Origin: Planctomycetaceae bacterium
GTDB taxonomy: Bacteria; Planctomycetota; Planctomycetia; Pirellulales; Pirellulaceae
Assembly: GCA_018658605.1 (NCBI GenBank)
Contig: JABHUV010000047.1
Location: forward strand, 22,970-86,969
Reading direction: 5' to 3'
DNA length: 64,000 nt
The position numbers and the translations under genes were made by a program. The notes under the pieces are model-generated. The model searched no databases. It saw nothing but the letters and a program-made list of their open reading frames with translations, and was not told the DNA's origin. Positions 56,207 through 64,000 of this stretch are shown piece by piece (the first letter of the stretch is position 1; every line of letters starts with the position of its first letter).

Positions 56207-56308
56207 CGTTGGCTAACCTATTTGCTCCGTGCCGATTAGTATTTATAATCAACCACACAACCAACAACCTAAAAACAGGTCGAGTTTAATTTCTGAAGGA
56301 CGCCTTTA

Positions 56309-56704
56309 ATGGCCGCAAAAAAAACCGCCCGAAAAAAAGTACCCAAGACATTGGCGGTCATCAATGCTGATAATTGCACAGGTTGTGAGTCATGCCTTGA
56401 AGTATGTCCGGTGGACTGTATTGAAATGAAGCATTTCGGCTTAGGTACGAAGGGCAATCAAAGTTGGTGTGAGATTGATTTAGAAGCATGTGTTGGGTGT
56501 GAAGTTTGTGTGCATATTCCCACGAAATCTTCAAATCCATATGAGCTTGTCGTTTGTCCCTGGGATGCGATCGAAATGGTTCCCACGGAACACGTTGCAA
56601 CTGTTGTTGCTCAAATTGGCGGCCCACCAGAATATATTTATGAGAACTGGGACCGTCTCGTTGGCACGGCTCAGCATCTAGCGGAACTTCGCGCAGGCGG
56701 CTAA
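56309..56704 (+). CDS. 2x[4Fe-4S] ferredoxin
   Basis: A 131-residue ferredoxin with a basic N-terminal tail (MAAKKTARKKVPK). The first cluster motif is CTGCESCLEVCPVDCIEM. The second is CVGCEVCVHIP, and its fourth cysteine (CPWDAIEM) comes after an insert of about 12 residues (TKSSNPYELVV), so the spacing is longer than in clostridial-type ferredoxins. A C-terminal helix (about 95-131) is extra. It is a natural electron acceptor candidate for the oxidoreductase at 47488-51189, although several genes separate them. Confidence 0.92.
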   Translation: MAAKKTARKKVPKTLAVINADNCTGCESCLEVCPVDCIEMKHFGLGTKGNQSWCEIDLEACVGCEVCVHIPTKSSNPYELVVCPWDAIEMVPTEHVATVVAQIGGPPEYIYENWDRLVGTAQHLAELRAGG

Positions 56705-56790
56705 TGACGTTAGCTAACACAATACGAATTTGTCCAGATTCCGACTAATTGAATCATTGGATAGGGCCGTCGGAATAGCTATTCTCCTGA

Positions 56791-58179
56791 TCAACGGGTA
56801 ATTGTGCCGCCCATTTGCTGACGTACTTCGGTAAGAATCTGCGACTCAAACTCTTCATGCCACAGGGCTGGAAAACCGTAGTAAGTATTGGATCCACCCC
56901 CTTCATATCCACCTTCCCGCAAAACTCGTAGCGAAGGAATATATGCCATTACATCGTTGCTGTATCCAGCCACCCAAATTGCTGGATTGCGGTAGGGGCT
57001 TGTCGGTTGTGGCCCCTGTTTGATTTTAATTGCGTAATCGATCACCACTTCTCCGCCAAGAAAAATCCACTGAACACTGTTACCGAGGTGCCATGTTTGA
57101 ATTGGGTAGGCATATGTTTGCGGTAAAGCATTTTTGTTATCGAGCTGGTTGAGCAGATATTGAGCGTATGGTTTTTCATACTGGTTCCCGTCGCGTTGTA
57201 TTATTTCAAGCTCCGTTTGTGTTTTAGGCGCAATCGTGCGGCCTTGGATTTCACGATACTGAGTTCGCAATGGACCAACGACTTTTTGCATGCGACCTTG
57301 CAAAACACTGTTTACAGCGGTAGCCAAGCGACTGCCATATTTCTTGGCAAGCTCGACCGTTCTACGAGGCAATGGATTTTGATCGGCTCCGCAGCCAGCC
57401 CAGAACATTGCGGTTACCCCAGGATTGGTTTCTTCAAGTGCTGTTTGAGCAAATCCAGGGTAGTCACCAGACCATTGTGTAAACGAGAGAACCGTTGAGT
57501 GACAGGCATAGCCAAACACGACAGTTTTTAATTTTAAATTGGCATCACGAACGGCGAGCACTGGCACATCGTGATCAAACGGTCCTTTTAGTTCACCAGC
57601 TAACCGCAGCTGTGGCACATTTGCTTCGGTATTGGTGCGGCGGTTCACCGCGACAGTACAGTTCCCGTTGCCCCAAGTTAGCGATACGGGTTGCATGGTT
57701 TTGTATGCGTCAGCGACAACATCGATGAGCATTGTGCGTAGTTGAATGGTATATTGCGCAATTCTAGCGGCTTCGGCTGCTGGCGCGCGCAAATAATGCA
57801 GTGGCACAAGGTTATCACTTAAGGCTGGGCCGGTGTGAGTGTGAGAGGTAGCGATTGCAAACTGGTCTCGACTCAGCCCGTGGTTTTTCTGCAAGGCCGC
57901 GGCAATTACCTTGGTGGATTCCACTCCAATGCCAATTAGGTCAGCGGTAATGAGAACCGCTTCGCGGCCGTTTGGATCTCGTAATACTAGAGCTTTGGCC
58001 CAGATATCGGTCAATTTTCCATCTGCGGGAACAGTGCGTCCGCCGTAACCGGACATCCACATAAAATGGCTTGGTGTAATCTTAACTTTGGCTACACCAG
58101 CTTCCCATTCCGCATTGTCTGTGGCGCCGCAGCTAAAGACAAACATACTGGCTAACAGTATCGCTAGGCAAAATCGCAT
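56791..58179 (-). CDS. Neutral/alkaline ceramidase-like exported protein
   Basis: A 462-residue protein with a signal peptide (FCLAILLASMFVFSCGATD; the Cys at 17 could be a lipobox). The ceramidase N-terminal domain pattern is present: AGVAKVKITPSHFMWMSGYGGR, ALVLRDPNGREAVLITADLIGIG, ATSHTHTGPALSDN (zinc histidines), GYACHSTVLSFTQWSGDYPGFAQ, and WAGCGADQNPLPR. Planctomycetes have many such proteins; most have unknown substrates, so true ceramidase activity is not implied. It is the last gene of a four-gene minus-strand run, 7 bases after the glycosyltransferase. Confidence 0.85.
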   Translation of the reverse strand: MRFCLAILLASMFVFSCGATDNAEWEAGVAKVKITPSHFMWMSGYGGRTVPADGKLTDIWAKALVLRDPNGREAVLITADLIGIGVESTKVIAAALQKNHGLSRDQFAIATSHTHTGPALSDNLVPLHYLRAPAAEAARIAQYTIQLRTMLIDVVADAYKTMQPVSLTWGNGNCTVAVNRRTNTEANVPQLRLAGELKGPFDHDVPVLAVRDANLKLKTVVFGYACHSTVLSFTQWSGDYPGFAQTALEETNPGVTAMFWAGCGADQNPLPRRTVELAKKYGSRLATAVNSVLQGRMQKVVGPLRTQYREIQGRTIAPKTQTELEIIQRDGNQYEKPYAQYLLNQLDNKNALPQTYAYPIQTWHLGNSVQWIFLGGEVVIDYAIKIKQGPQPTSPYRNPAIWVAGYSNDVMAYIPSLRVLREGGYEGGGSNTYYGFPALWHEEFESQILTEVRQQMGGTITR

Positions 58180-58186
58180 AATTTTC

Positions 58187-59347
58187 TCACTTGATTCGAT
58201 TGGTCATTAGTTCTTTACGGGTATACAGCGTATCACGCCATTTTATGCCACCGCGGATATAAAATAAAACGGTAGCGCGAATTATTGTAAAAACAAACAC
58301 GGTAATAATCCACGGAAGTAATAGTGCGCAGATTGGGTTCACTCGAATACGCCATGCCATGACGGCTGACGAGACTAGCAGCAGTGTACAAACGATGCCG
58401 AGCAACATCTGGGGGGTGTCTTGTAAAACAAAGACACCGACGAATGGCCAGAGGAATGCAAGGACTAAGTTTAATACGCCGAGGGTCATTAGCCCCAAAT
58501 TATATCCGACGCTGGCGTAGGCGTTCTTATCTAGGCCTACGACGAGTTCAGAAATTGACTGATACCAAGGAACACTTATATCCTCGCGCGCTTGGAGGAC
58601 ATGTTGACGAAAGCCTTGTCGCTTAATGATCTGCCCGATCATCAAATCATCAATCACTTCCATGCTGATTTTGTGATGCCCTTGAATTTGTTCATAAACC
58701 TCTTTGCGGATCAGGTTGAAGGCGCCTAAACCCAAAGATGCAGTACGGCGTGGATTGGCTACTTGCCATGGCCGATAGAACACCATGAAAATACGAAAAA
58801 AGAAAATTATGAACGCATCCAGCCATAAATTAGGCATCGGTATACACGGAAACATCGTCAAATGGTCGACTCGGTATTGTTCGCTGTAGGCAATGGCGCG
58901 ACGCAAGCAGAGGGGGTCAAAGGAGACATCCGCATCGGTAAAAAGCAGGTAGTCTGTTTGTGATTCGTCCGAGCCGATTTGCAAAGCGTGGTTTTTACCG
59001 AGCCAACCGGACGGTAATTCCTCGACGTGAACAACTTGCAGTCGTCGATCACCATGTGCTAATCGATCTAAAATGGCGCCTGTGTTGTCGGTTGAACGAT
59101 CATTGACTGCTGTGAATTGCAGGTTTGGGTAATCTAATTTCAACATTGACCGGACGGCTGGTTCGATGCCACGTTCTTCATTGCGCGCCGCTACGACGAT
59201 GGTAACGCTGGGCCATAGTGCGTCATCAGGAATGCTCTGGTCGCGCAACGGAGGTAAAGATGATAACGAGTAATGCGCTAGGCCTTCGAATATTGTGATG
59301 GCCAGTACGTGGAATGCTGTGATCCAAATCAGCCAAGCAAATTCCAT
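58187..59347 (-). CDS. Membrane-associated family 2 glycosyltransferase (HpnB-like)
   Basis: A 386-residue protein with a membrane helix at the start (FAWLIWITAFHVLAITIFEGLAHY) and three or four at the C-terminus. The GT-A domain shows VTIVVAARNEERGIEPAVRSML, VNDRSTDNTGAIL, the metal-binding LLFTDADVSFDP, and VIDDLMIGQIIKRQGF. The arrangement resembles the hopene-associated glycosyltransferase HpnB and carotenoid glycosyltransferases. The substrate cannot be named with confidence; squalene/hopene genes are not in the window. Confidence 0.85.
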   Translation of the reverse strand: MEFAWLIWITAFHVLAITIFEGLAHYSLSSLPPLRDQSIPDDALWPSVTIVVAARNEERGIEPAVRSMLKLDYPNLQFTAVNDRSTDNTGAILDRLAHGDRRLQVVHVEELPSGWLGKNHALQIGSDESQTDYLLFTDADVSFDPLCLRRAIAYSEQYRVDHLTMFPCIPMPNLWLDAFIIFFFRIFMVFYRPWQVANPRRTASLGLGAFNLIRKEVYEQIQGHHKISMEVIDDLMIGQIIKRQGFRQHVLQAREDISVPWYQSISELVVGLDKNAYASVGYNLGLMTLGVLNLVLAFLWPFVGVFVLQDTPQMLLGIVCTLLLVSSAVMAWRIRVNPICALLLPWIITVFVFTIIRATVLFYIRGGIKWRDTLYTRKELMTNRIK

Positions 59348-59362
59348 GAATAGTACTTTCGG

Positions 59363-60184
59363 TCAAACGAGTTGTGATTCGATTTTCCGTAGATGGCGGA
59401 TGCTGTCACTCGCCAAAGTTTCTACACCCGGTTCGTAATCAAATACTTCGACACTAATCCAACCGCTGTAGTTGGTATCTTTGAGTGCTTGCATTATTGG
59501 CAAGAAATCAACATCGCCCATGCCCGGCCCCTGTAGGTTTTCATCGTTAGCATGAAAATGGGCAGTAATATCTGCGTGTTTGCGGATAATGCTATCGACA
59601 GGTTCACCCATCGAGCACATTGCTTTCACGTCCAAGTGCAATTGCACATTTTCGGCATCAACGCGTGAGCACAGGTCAGCACCTTGGTCAGCAGTCAGTA
59701 AAAAATCACCTTCTAATGGTGATAAAGGCTCCACGGCAATAATAACATGGTGCTCGTCTAAGATTGGTACAACTTGCTGTAAAACATCTGCGGCATAATT
59801 GAGTGCCATATCGTGATCGATTCCCGGCAATAAATTCCGTTGCTGTGGAGATCCAAGTACCATTACGTGTCCGCCCAAGTCGCTACATAGCCTTGCTAAT
59901 TCGGCTAGATACTCAGCAGTCTGTCGACGGACATCTGCGTCGGGGCTCGTTAAGTAGAGTCCCTCGGTTTTTGCGAGGAGCCAATGTAAGCCGATGATTT
60001 CCAACTCATGGTGGTCTGCAAGTTGCCGAATGCTAGCTCTGCGGTCGGCGGAAATATCAAACACGTTTTCTTCGATAGTAAATGGAGCAAATTCCAGAGC
60101 GTCATAGCCCAGGCTTTTGGCAGTGGCAAAAGCTTTTTCAAAAGGCCATTCTTGAAAGGTCTCATTGCAAATAGCGTACTTCAT
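59363..60184 (-). CDS. Sugar phosphate isomerase/epimerase family protein
   Basis: A TIM-barrel protein of the xylose isomerase-like/AP endonuclease 2 group, 273 residues. Metal-ligand positions are visible as [29 protein letters not shown] and [12 protein letters not shown]. Similar proteins epimerise or isomerise sugars and inositols or act as hydroxypyruvate isomerases; the substrate is unknown. Its start overlaps the end of the methyltransferase gene by 4 bases and the glycosyltransferase starts 15 bases after it. Confidence 0.87.
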   Translation of the reverse strand: MKYAICNETFQEWPFEKAFATAKSLGYDALEFAPFTIEENVFDISADRRASIRQLADHHELEIIGLHWLLAKTEGLYLTSPDADVRRQTAEYLAELARLCSDLGGHVMVLGSPQQRNLLPGIDHDMALNYAADVLQQVVPILDEHHVIIAVEPLSPLEGDFLLTADQGADLCSRVDAENVQLHLDVKAMCSMGEPVDSIIRKHADITAHFHANDENLQGPGMGDVDFLPIMQALKDTNYSGWISVEVFDYEPGVETLASDSIRHLRKIESQLV

Positions 60185-61113
60185 ACGTCAATACCTGGTA
60201 ACGATGGTTGGTCTGTGTTCGTCTGTGTTTTATTGTTGGGTTTTCTGCTTAATTGGCGACCGTTGGCGGTTGAAGGCGCACTCATTTGTGGTTCAGCTGA
60301 TCCGCTTAAGTCGTCACCGGGCGTGATTTGCTGGAGTCGATTTTCGACAGCGCCAATATATTGTTCTGATAATTCAAAACCCAAGTAATCACGGTGTAGT
60401 TTTTTAGCGACTGCTAGTGTGGTGCCACTACCTGCGAACGGGTCCATTACCAATTCGCCGGGATCGCTTGATGCGCGGATGATGCGGCCAAGTAACTGCT
60501 CGGGCATTTGACAACCATGTACACCTAAACGTTCTTTAAAGGTTCCAGCGACTCGAGGGAAATACCACGTATCGTCATCTGCAGCGAAACCTTCGGGTAA
60601 ATCTTGTGGCCGCAGAACCCATGTGTCATCAGGCAAGCGGCCTTTGGGATTTGCACGTTTGTCACCGTAGACTAATTGTCGCGCGGATGGCACGCGTATT
60701 TCGGAAGTGTTGAACGTGAATTGTTTCGAGTCTTTGACCATATGAAATAAGTGAGCGTGCGAGCGATTAAACTTGCGTTTGCAGTTTACGCCAAACGTGT
60801 AATACCAAATAACCCAACTGCGGCAGGTTAAGCCAAATTCCCGCTGCATTAAGACTTTCATTTCGGCGGCATATTCATCGCCAATCGCGAGCCAGAATGT
60901 GCCGTTGTCTTTGAGGACGCGCACGACCTGTTCGATCCAGCGGCTGGTCCACTTCAAATAGTCGCCCGATTCGAGATTGTCTTGGTAAACATCATAGTCA
61001 TAACCAATATTGAACGGTGGATCGGCGAACACAAGATCAACAGTACCCGCTGCTAAGCTTTGCATGCCCTCGATGCAATCGATGTGATGAACATTGTTGA
61101 TAGCAGCGGACAC
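60181..61113 (-). CDS. Orphan site-specific DNA methyltransferase (adenine-specific, beta class)
   Basis: Motif [14 protein letters not shown] lies near the N-terminus (about residue 31) and motif [17 protein letters not shown] near the C-terminus (about 225), the order of beta-class enzymes. DPPF predicts N6-adenine specificity. The Trp-rich stretch [19 protein letters not shown] and [11 protein letters not shown] are also typical. No restriction endonuclease gene is adjacent, so it is probably a solitary methylase, for example for regulation or replication timing. The GTG start at 61113 gives [17 protein letters not shown]. It heads the isomerase-glycosyltransferase-ceramidase run. Confidence 0.9.
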   Translation of the reverse strand: MSAAINNVHHIDCIEGMQSLAAGTVDLVFADPPFNIGYDYDVYQDNLESGDYLKWTSRWIEQVVRVLKDNGTFWLAIGDEYAAEMKVLMQREFGLTCRSWVIWYYTFGVNCKRKFNRSHAHLFHMVKDSKQFTFNTSEIRVPSARQLVYGDKRANPKGRLPDDTWVLRPQDLPEGFAADDDTWYFPRVAGTFKERLGVHGCQMPEQLLGRIIRASSDPGELVMDPFAGSGTTLAVAKKLHRDYLGFELSEQYIGAVENRLQQITPGDDLSGSAEPQMSAPSTANGRQLSRKPNNKTQTNTDQPSLPGIDV

Positions 61114-61208
61114 ACGGGCCTCTTAATAAAAAGAAAGGTGGAACTGGCAAGACTGTAGGTATTGTACACCAAACGAGTGCCAATCCAATCATGGAGTGTC
61201 GCGGCTTT

Positions 61209-62198
61209 TTATTGGGAGACATTCGTGAGAGGTATGCCGCTTTCCATAATGACTGAATCATCACGATGGATACCCGGTTCAACGATGCCACGGTCGCTGA
61301 CGTAATAGTGATCTCCAAGTCCGGCAGTTTGTGTTCCACGCACGAACGCAACATGCCCGTTTTCAAAGAGAATGTTTTGCCCCAGACCACCGTGGTTCAT
61401 GCTGTAACGATCGATGGATTGGCCGCTGGGGCGATCTGCAATGAGCGCAAAATTCGGTCGCTGTTGATTACGAATTGCTCGGATGCGATCACCTGCTTGG
61501 TAACCAACACTGTAGCCATATGTGCCTCCCATGCGTTGCTGCAGTGCCGCTAGATCTTCGATTCTAGCGTTTGCCACGGTTTGCCTAGTTGGAATCCCTT
61601 GCTGCCGCCAAGCAATGGACTCGGTTGCCGCTGGACAAAAGAAATTACCTTCGTCGGTAACATAGCCTTGTTCAAGTAAAATGGGAGCGTATGCGCCTGA
61701 GGTTGCAAAAGCAGAATTATTGGGGACGGTTGGAAATTCACCTTCGTGGGTAATGCTGTACTGGCTGAAACCTGCGTAGAGGTTTTGTAGGTTGTTTTGG
61801 CATTGTCGCAACTCTGCAGCAAAGCGACTGTTAAATAGCGCGGGTGAAAGTAACATCAACAAACTTGCCACCACGATACCTGTTACGAAGATGTCCATAG
61901 GTCGCCACGATCGCCGTGCACTGGTGACAAGTTGTTTACTGGTAAATGCTGGTTGCGCCATTGAGATCGTTGATCCAACCTTGTGAGCATCGACCTGGTC
62001 AAACACATATGCGAGTGTTTGATTGTGCAAATCGGAAGGGGGTTCGCAGTGACGGTACGATTCGAGGGGGCGTAGGCTGCGGCGAATTAAATCCACTTGT
62101 GATTGTAAATCGGTATCGCTACGTATCAAATTCTCGATGCGTTGGTGTTCTTGGGCATCTAAAGCACCCATCACAAATCCAATAATGTCTTCGTTCAT
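61209..62198 (-). CDS. Anti-sigma-like membrane protein with H-X9-DG-like C-terminal domain
   Basis: The N-terminus (DIIGFVMGALDAQEHQRIENLIRSDTDLQSQVDLIRRSLRPLE) is an anti-sigma helical domain without zinc ligands. One membrane helix (DIFVTGIVVASLLMLLSPALF, about residues 104-124) follows. The outer part (about 125-329) resembles planctomycete DUF1559/pilin-like proteins: FCPAATES, TYGYSVGYQ, then HGGLGQNILFENGHVAFV, a variant of the H-X9-DG motif. It starts 3 bases after the sigma gene, so it should control that sigma. The combination suggests sensing of surface assembly or proteolytic release, which is inference. Confidence 0.8.
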   Translation of the reverse strand: MNEDIIGFVMGALDAQEHQRIENLIRSDTDLQSQVDLIRRSLRPLESYRHCEPPSDLHNQTLAYVFDQVDAHKVGSTISMAQPAFTSKQLVTSARRSWRPMDIFVTGIVVASLLMLLSPALFNSRFAAELRQCQNNLQNLYAGFSQYSITHEGEFPTVPNNSAFATSGAYAPILLEQGYVTDEGNFFCPAATESIAWRQQGIPTRQTVANARIEDLAALQQRMGGTYGYSVGYQAGDRIRAIRNQQRPNFALIADRPSGQSIDRYSMNHGGLGQNILFENGHVAFVRGTQTAGLGDHYYVSDRGIVEPGIHRDDSVIMESGIPLTNVSQ

Positions 62199-62201
62199 AT
62201 C

Positions 62202-62828
62202 TTACTGCTCATTCATCGTACGCGACCAAACTTCGTTTAACTTTACAACGGCTGCATGTAATCTACTTTTTACAGTTCCCACGGGGACGTCTAATATGTC
62301 TGCTGCTTCACGATACTTCATGCCTTGGTAATAAACCAAATCAATCACGCCTCGCATTTGTGGCGACAATTCACTAACGGCTTGTTGCACCCATTGCCCA
62401 CGTTCAAGTTGAGCAACATGTTCTAGCGGATCCCCATCGTTTCCTTCAAGCAGATTAATTAACGAACCGATATCAACACTATCTTGTGATTTGTTAGTCT
62501 GATCCAAACTCACCATGCGATGGCGTTTTTGCCGCCGCTGGGCATCGATCGCTTGATTGGTTGCAACAGTGTACAACCAAGGACGAAAACGGCGACTGTC
62601 ATCAAAGCGGTCGCACTTCAAATGAACCTGCAAAAACGTTGCTTGAAAAACATCCTCCGCCATTTCTGCATTACCTACGTACCGCCGCAAATAACTATAA
62701 AGCTCTCGTTCGTATCTGCGCACCAATTGCGCAAACAGGTTTCGACAACCTTCTTTTTTATAACGAGCCATTATTTGCTCGTCAGTGAGTTCATTCCCCA
62801 TAGTGGGTGACACCGGTGTTATTTGCAT
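62202..62828 (-). CDS. ECF RNA polymerase sigma factor
   Basis: A 208-residue ECF sigma factor. Region 2 is FAQLVRRYERELYSYLRRYVGNAEMAEDVFQATFLQVHLKCDRFDDSRRFRPWLYTVATNQAIDAQRR and region 4 is VSELSPQMRGVIDLVYYQGMKYREAADILDVPVGTVKSRLHAAVVKLNEVW. The two are joined by a charged linker of about 35 residues. The anti-sigma gene follows within 3 bases. An inverted repeat lies 16 bases before its start codon. Confidence 0.93.
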   Translation of the reverse strand: MQITPVSPTMGNELTDEQIMARYKKEGCRNLFAQLVRRYERELYSYLRRYVGNAEMAEDVFQATFLQVHLKCDRFDDSRRFRPWLYTVATNQAIDAQRRQKRHRMVSLDQTNKSQDSVDIGSLINLLEGNDGDPLEHVAQLERGQWVQQAVSELSPQMRGVIDLVYYQGMKYREAADILDVPVGTVKSRLHAAVVKLNEVWSRTMNEQ

Positions 62829-62843
62829 GATGACTAATTAACT

Positions 62844-62861
62844 TTACGCATAATAGCGTAA
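62844..62861. promoter_or_regulatory. Perfect inverted repeat upstream of the second ECF sigma gene
   Basis: TTACGC-ATAATA-GCGTAA is a six-base perfect dyad with a six-base AT spacer. It lies 16 bases upstream of the sigma start codon at 62828, a position where an operator would block transcription or where a stem would affect the leader. No repeat of it was found near the other sigma operon. Confidence 0.45.
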
Positions 62862-62957
62862 GGGGGTTCATTCACAGGCAATAAAAAGCTAAAAGCATGC
62901 GGGAGCCGATGTATTTATCGTAAATCGTACCGATTTTAGCGGCTAATCACACCAAGG

Positions 62958-63446
62958 TTACGATGTGCGGCGGTAGATTTCGAAGGAATAGTCGTGGTCG
63001 TTTTTTTCATCCGCCGAGTGGCGTTCGCTATTTTCACATTTCCAGATCGACCAGTCGATGGCATCCAACCGAGTGTCACCTTCGACGTCGGCATGGACGC
63101 GAGTGATGTAAAGTCTATCAACCAGTGGCAGTGCTAGGTTATAGATTTGGCTGCCCCCCACAATAAACGTCTCCTGATCGTTGGCTGCAACCGTCAAGGC
63201 TCGTTCAATACTGTTTACAACGAATGCACCAGGTATTTGGTAATCTGATTGTCGGGTGATAATTACCGTGGTTCGTCCTGGCAACAAGCGGCCAATGGAT
63301 TCATAGGTTTTACGACCCATGACAATATGGTGCCCCATGGTTAAGGCCTTGAATCTTTTCAAATCAGCTGAGATGTGCCATGGTAAATCCATCTCTCGAC
63401 CGATAACTCCATTTTGGGAAATGGCAACAATAATAGAAAGGGCCAT
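62958..63446 (-). CDS. folA: Dihydrofolate reductase
   Basis: FolA reduces dihydrofolate to tetrahydrofolate with NADPH. The 162-residue protein shows LSIIVAISQNGVIGREMDLPWHISADLKRFKALTMGHHIVMGRKTYESIGRLLPGRTTVIITR, with the Pro-Trp and the acidic residue of the pocket, and FIVGGSQIYNLAL with YITRVHADVEGD. It is the normal length. It follows thyA by 36 bases on the same strand, the usual thyA-folA arrangement that recycles the dihydrofolate made by thymidylate synthase. Confidence 0.96.
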   Translation of the reverse strand: MALSIIVAISQNGVIGREMDLPWHISADLKRFKALTMGHHIVMGRKTYESIGRLLPGRTTVIITRQSDYQIPGAFVVNSIERALTVAANDQETFIVGGSQIYNLALPLVDRLYITRVHADVEGDTRLDAIDWSIWKCENSERHSADEKNDHDYSFEIYRRTS

Positions 63447-63482
63447 TGTACTACCGCTAATACTATTTGAACTTGGTGAAAC

Positions 63483-64000
63483 TTAGACAGCAACGGAGGC
63501 TTTGATGTGCGGATGGGGGTCGTAGTTATCTAGGGTGAAATCTTCAAACTTGAAATCAAAGATGTTTGTTATGTCTGGATTTATTCGTAACGTTGGCAAA
63601 TCTAGCGGCTCACGGGATAACTGCAATTCGGCTTGCTCGAGATGGTTGCTGTAAAGGTGTGCATCGCCGAGTGTATGTACAAACTCGCCAGGCTGAAGGG
63701 ACGTGACTTGAGCCACCATTAGTGTCAGCAGCGCATACGAGGCGATATTAAATGGAACACCGAGAAACACATCGGCGCTGCGCTGATACAACTGACATGA
63801 CAACTTGTCGTTGGCCACATAAAATTGGAATAATAAGTGACAAGGCGGCAGTGCCATTTTATCAACGTCGCCGACGTTCCAAGCGCTGACGATCAGACGA
63901 CGAGAGTCTGGGTTGGATTTGATGTTTCCAATAACATCGCTAATCTGATCAATGACTCGACCATCCGTGCTTTGCCAACTCCGCCATTGGTGGCCATAGA
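63483..64000 (-). CDS. thyA: Thymidylate synthase (5' part outside the window)
   Basis: The open frame continues to the right edge of the window, so the start codon is missing; the Met at 63857 is internal. Seen are [18 protein letters not shown], the catalytic-Cys motif [51 protein letters not shown] and the C-terminal [18 protein letters not shown] ending, [14 protein letters not shown]. The enzyme methylates dUMP to dTMP using methylenetetrahydrofolate. About 172 residues, two thirds of the protein, are visible. Confidence 0.96.
   Translation of the reverse strand, partial: YGHQWRSWQSTDGRVIDQISDVIGNIKSNPDSRRLIVSAWNVGDVDKMALPPCHLLFQFYVANDKLSCQLYQRSADVFLGVPFNIASYALLTLMVAQVTSLQPGEFVHTLGDAHLYSNHLEQAELQLSREPLDLPTLRINPDITNIFDFKFEDFTLDNYDPHPHIKASVAV

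Noticed and set aside
56791..58179. Sphingolipid metabolism cluster (ceramidase plus glycosyltransferase)
   Set aside because: Ceramidase-like proteins are widespread in planctomycetes without sphingolipids, and no serine palmitoyltransferase or other sphingolipid gene is present.

Overview
The window looks like chromosomal DNA of a planctomycete, probably Pirellulales-like and of moderate, mid-40s percent GC by eye. This is inferred from planctomycete-typical families: two DUF1501 proteins, a sulfatase, a neutral-ceramidase-like protein, a BBP7-type beta-barrel protein, ECF sigma/anti-sigma pairs, an H-X9-DG-like domain, a sigma-54 activator, and a ferredoxin-dependent 2-oxoacid oxidoreductase. 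No 16S gene is present, so genus cannot be fixed. No rRNA, tRNA, insertion sequence, prophage or CRISPR array was found. Most genes are housekeeping genes in short same-strand runs.

Layout. 1-4.9 kb: surface and exported proteins (DUF1501, DUF2752, metallophosphoesterase, sulfatase). 5-10.6 kb, minus strand: replication cluster dnaA - dnaN - DUF721/DciA-like - gyrB. The dnaA-dnaN gap has an AT-rich block, a TAG-trio array and a near-consensus DnaA box, so it is the best oriC candidate. 10.7-20.2 kb: cysteine desulfurase, scpB, a HemX/CcsA-like protein with hemA, a sigma-54 activator, a HEAT-repeat exported protein, argH. 20.5-25.1 kb: convergent carB and pyrC, with an intrinsic terminator in the carB leader. 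25.2-30.4 kb: DUF1501 protein, then a minus-strand run of small hypothetical - aroB - GlpG-like rhomboid - membrane-anchored hypothetical. 30.8-36.2 kb: BBP7 protein, double GNAT acetyltransferase, acidic hypothetical, and an ECF sigma/anti-sigma pair preceded by an RpoE-type promoter that suggests autoregulation.

36.4-39.6 kb: folK-panC-lgt run; Lgt carries an inserted PDZ-like segment and FolK a long C-terminal extension. Upstream of folK lies a cluster of strong hairpins that may be a structured RNA. 40.3-45.8 kb: glycosyltransferase, flippase, LarA/DUF2088-like protein, amino acid permease. 46.2-51.2 kb: a hemerythrin-like protein, two paralogous mini-HTH proteins, and a two-gene 2-oxoacid:ferredoxin oxidoreductase with a good sigma-70 promoter. 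51.3-56.7 kb: trans-sulfuration enzyme, infA, a large exported protein of unknown function, lysA, a 2x[4Fe-4S] ferredoxin. 56.8-61.1 kb, minus: orphan adenine methyltransferase - sugar isomerase/epimerase - glycosyltransferase - ceramidase-like enzyme. 61.2-64 kb: a second ECF sigma with a membrane anti-sigma fused to an H-X9-DG-like domain, then folA and the 3' part of thyA.

No clearly new multi-gene system is evident. The points most worth following are the origin architecture, the structured RNA, the Lgt and FolK architectures, the carB leader terminator, the sigma/anti-sigma fusion, and the hemerythrin/mini-HTH/oxidoreductase neighbourhood. All assignments come from reading the sequence and recalling family motifs; no database search was run.
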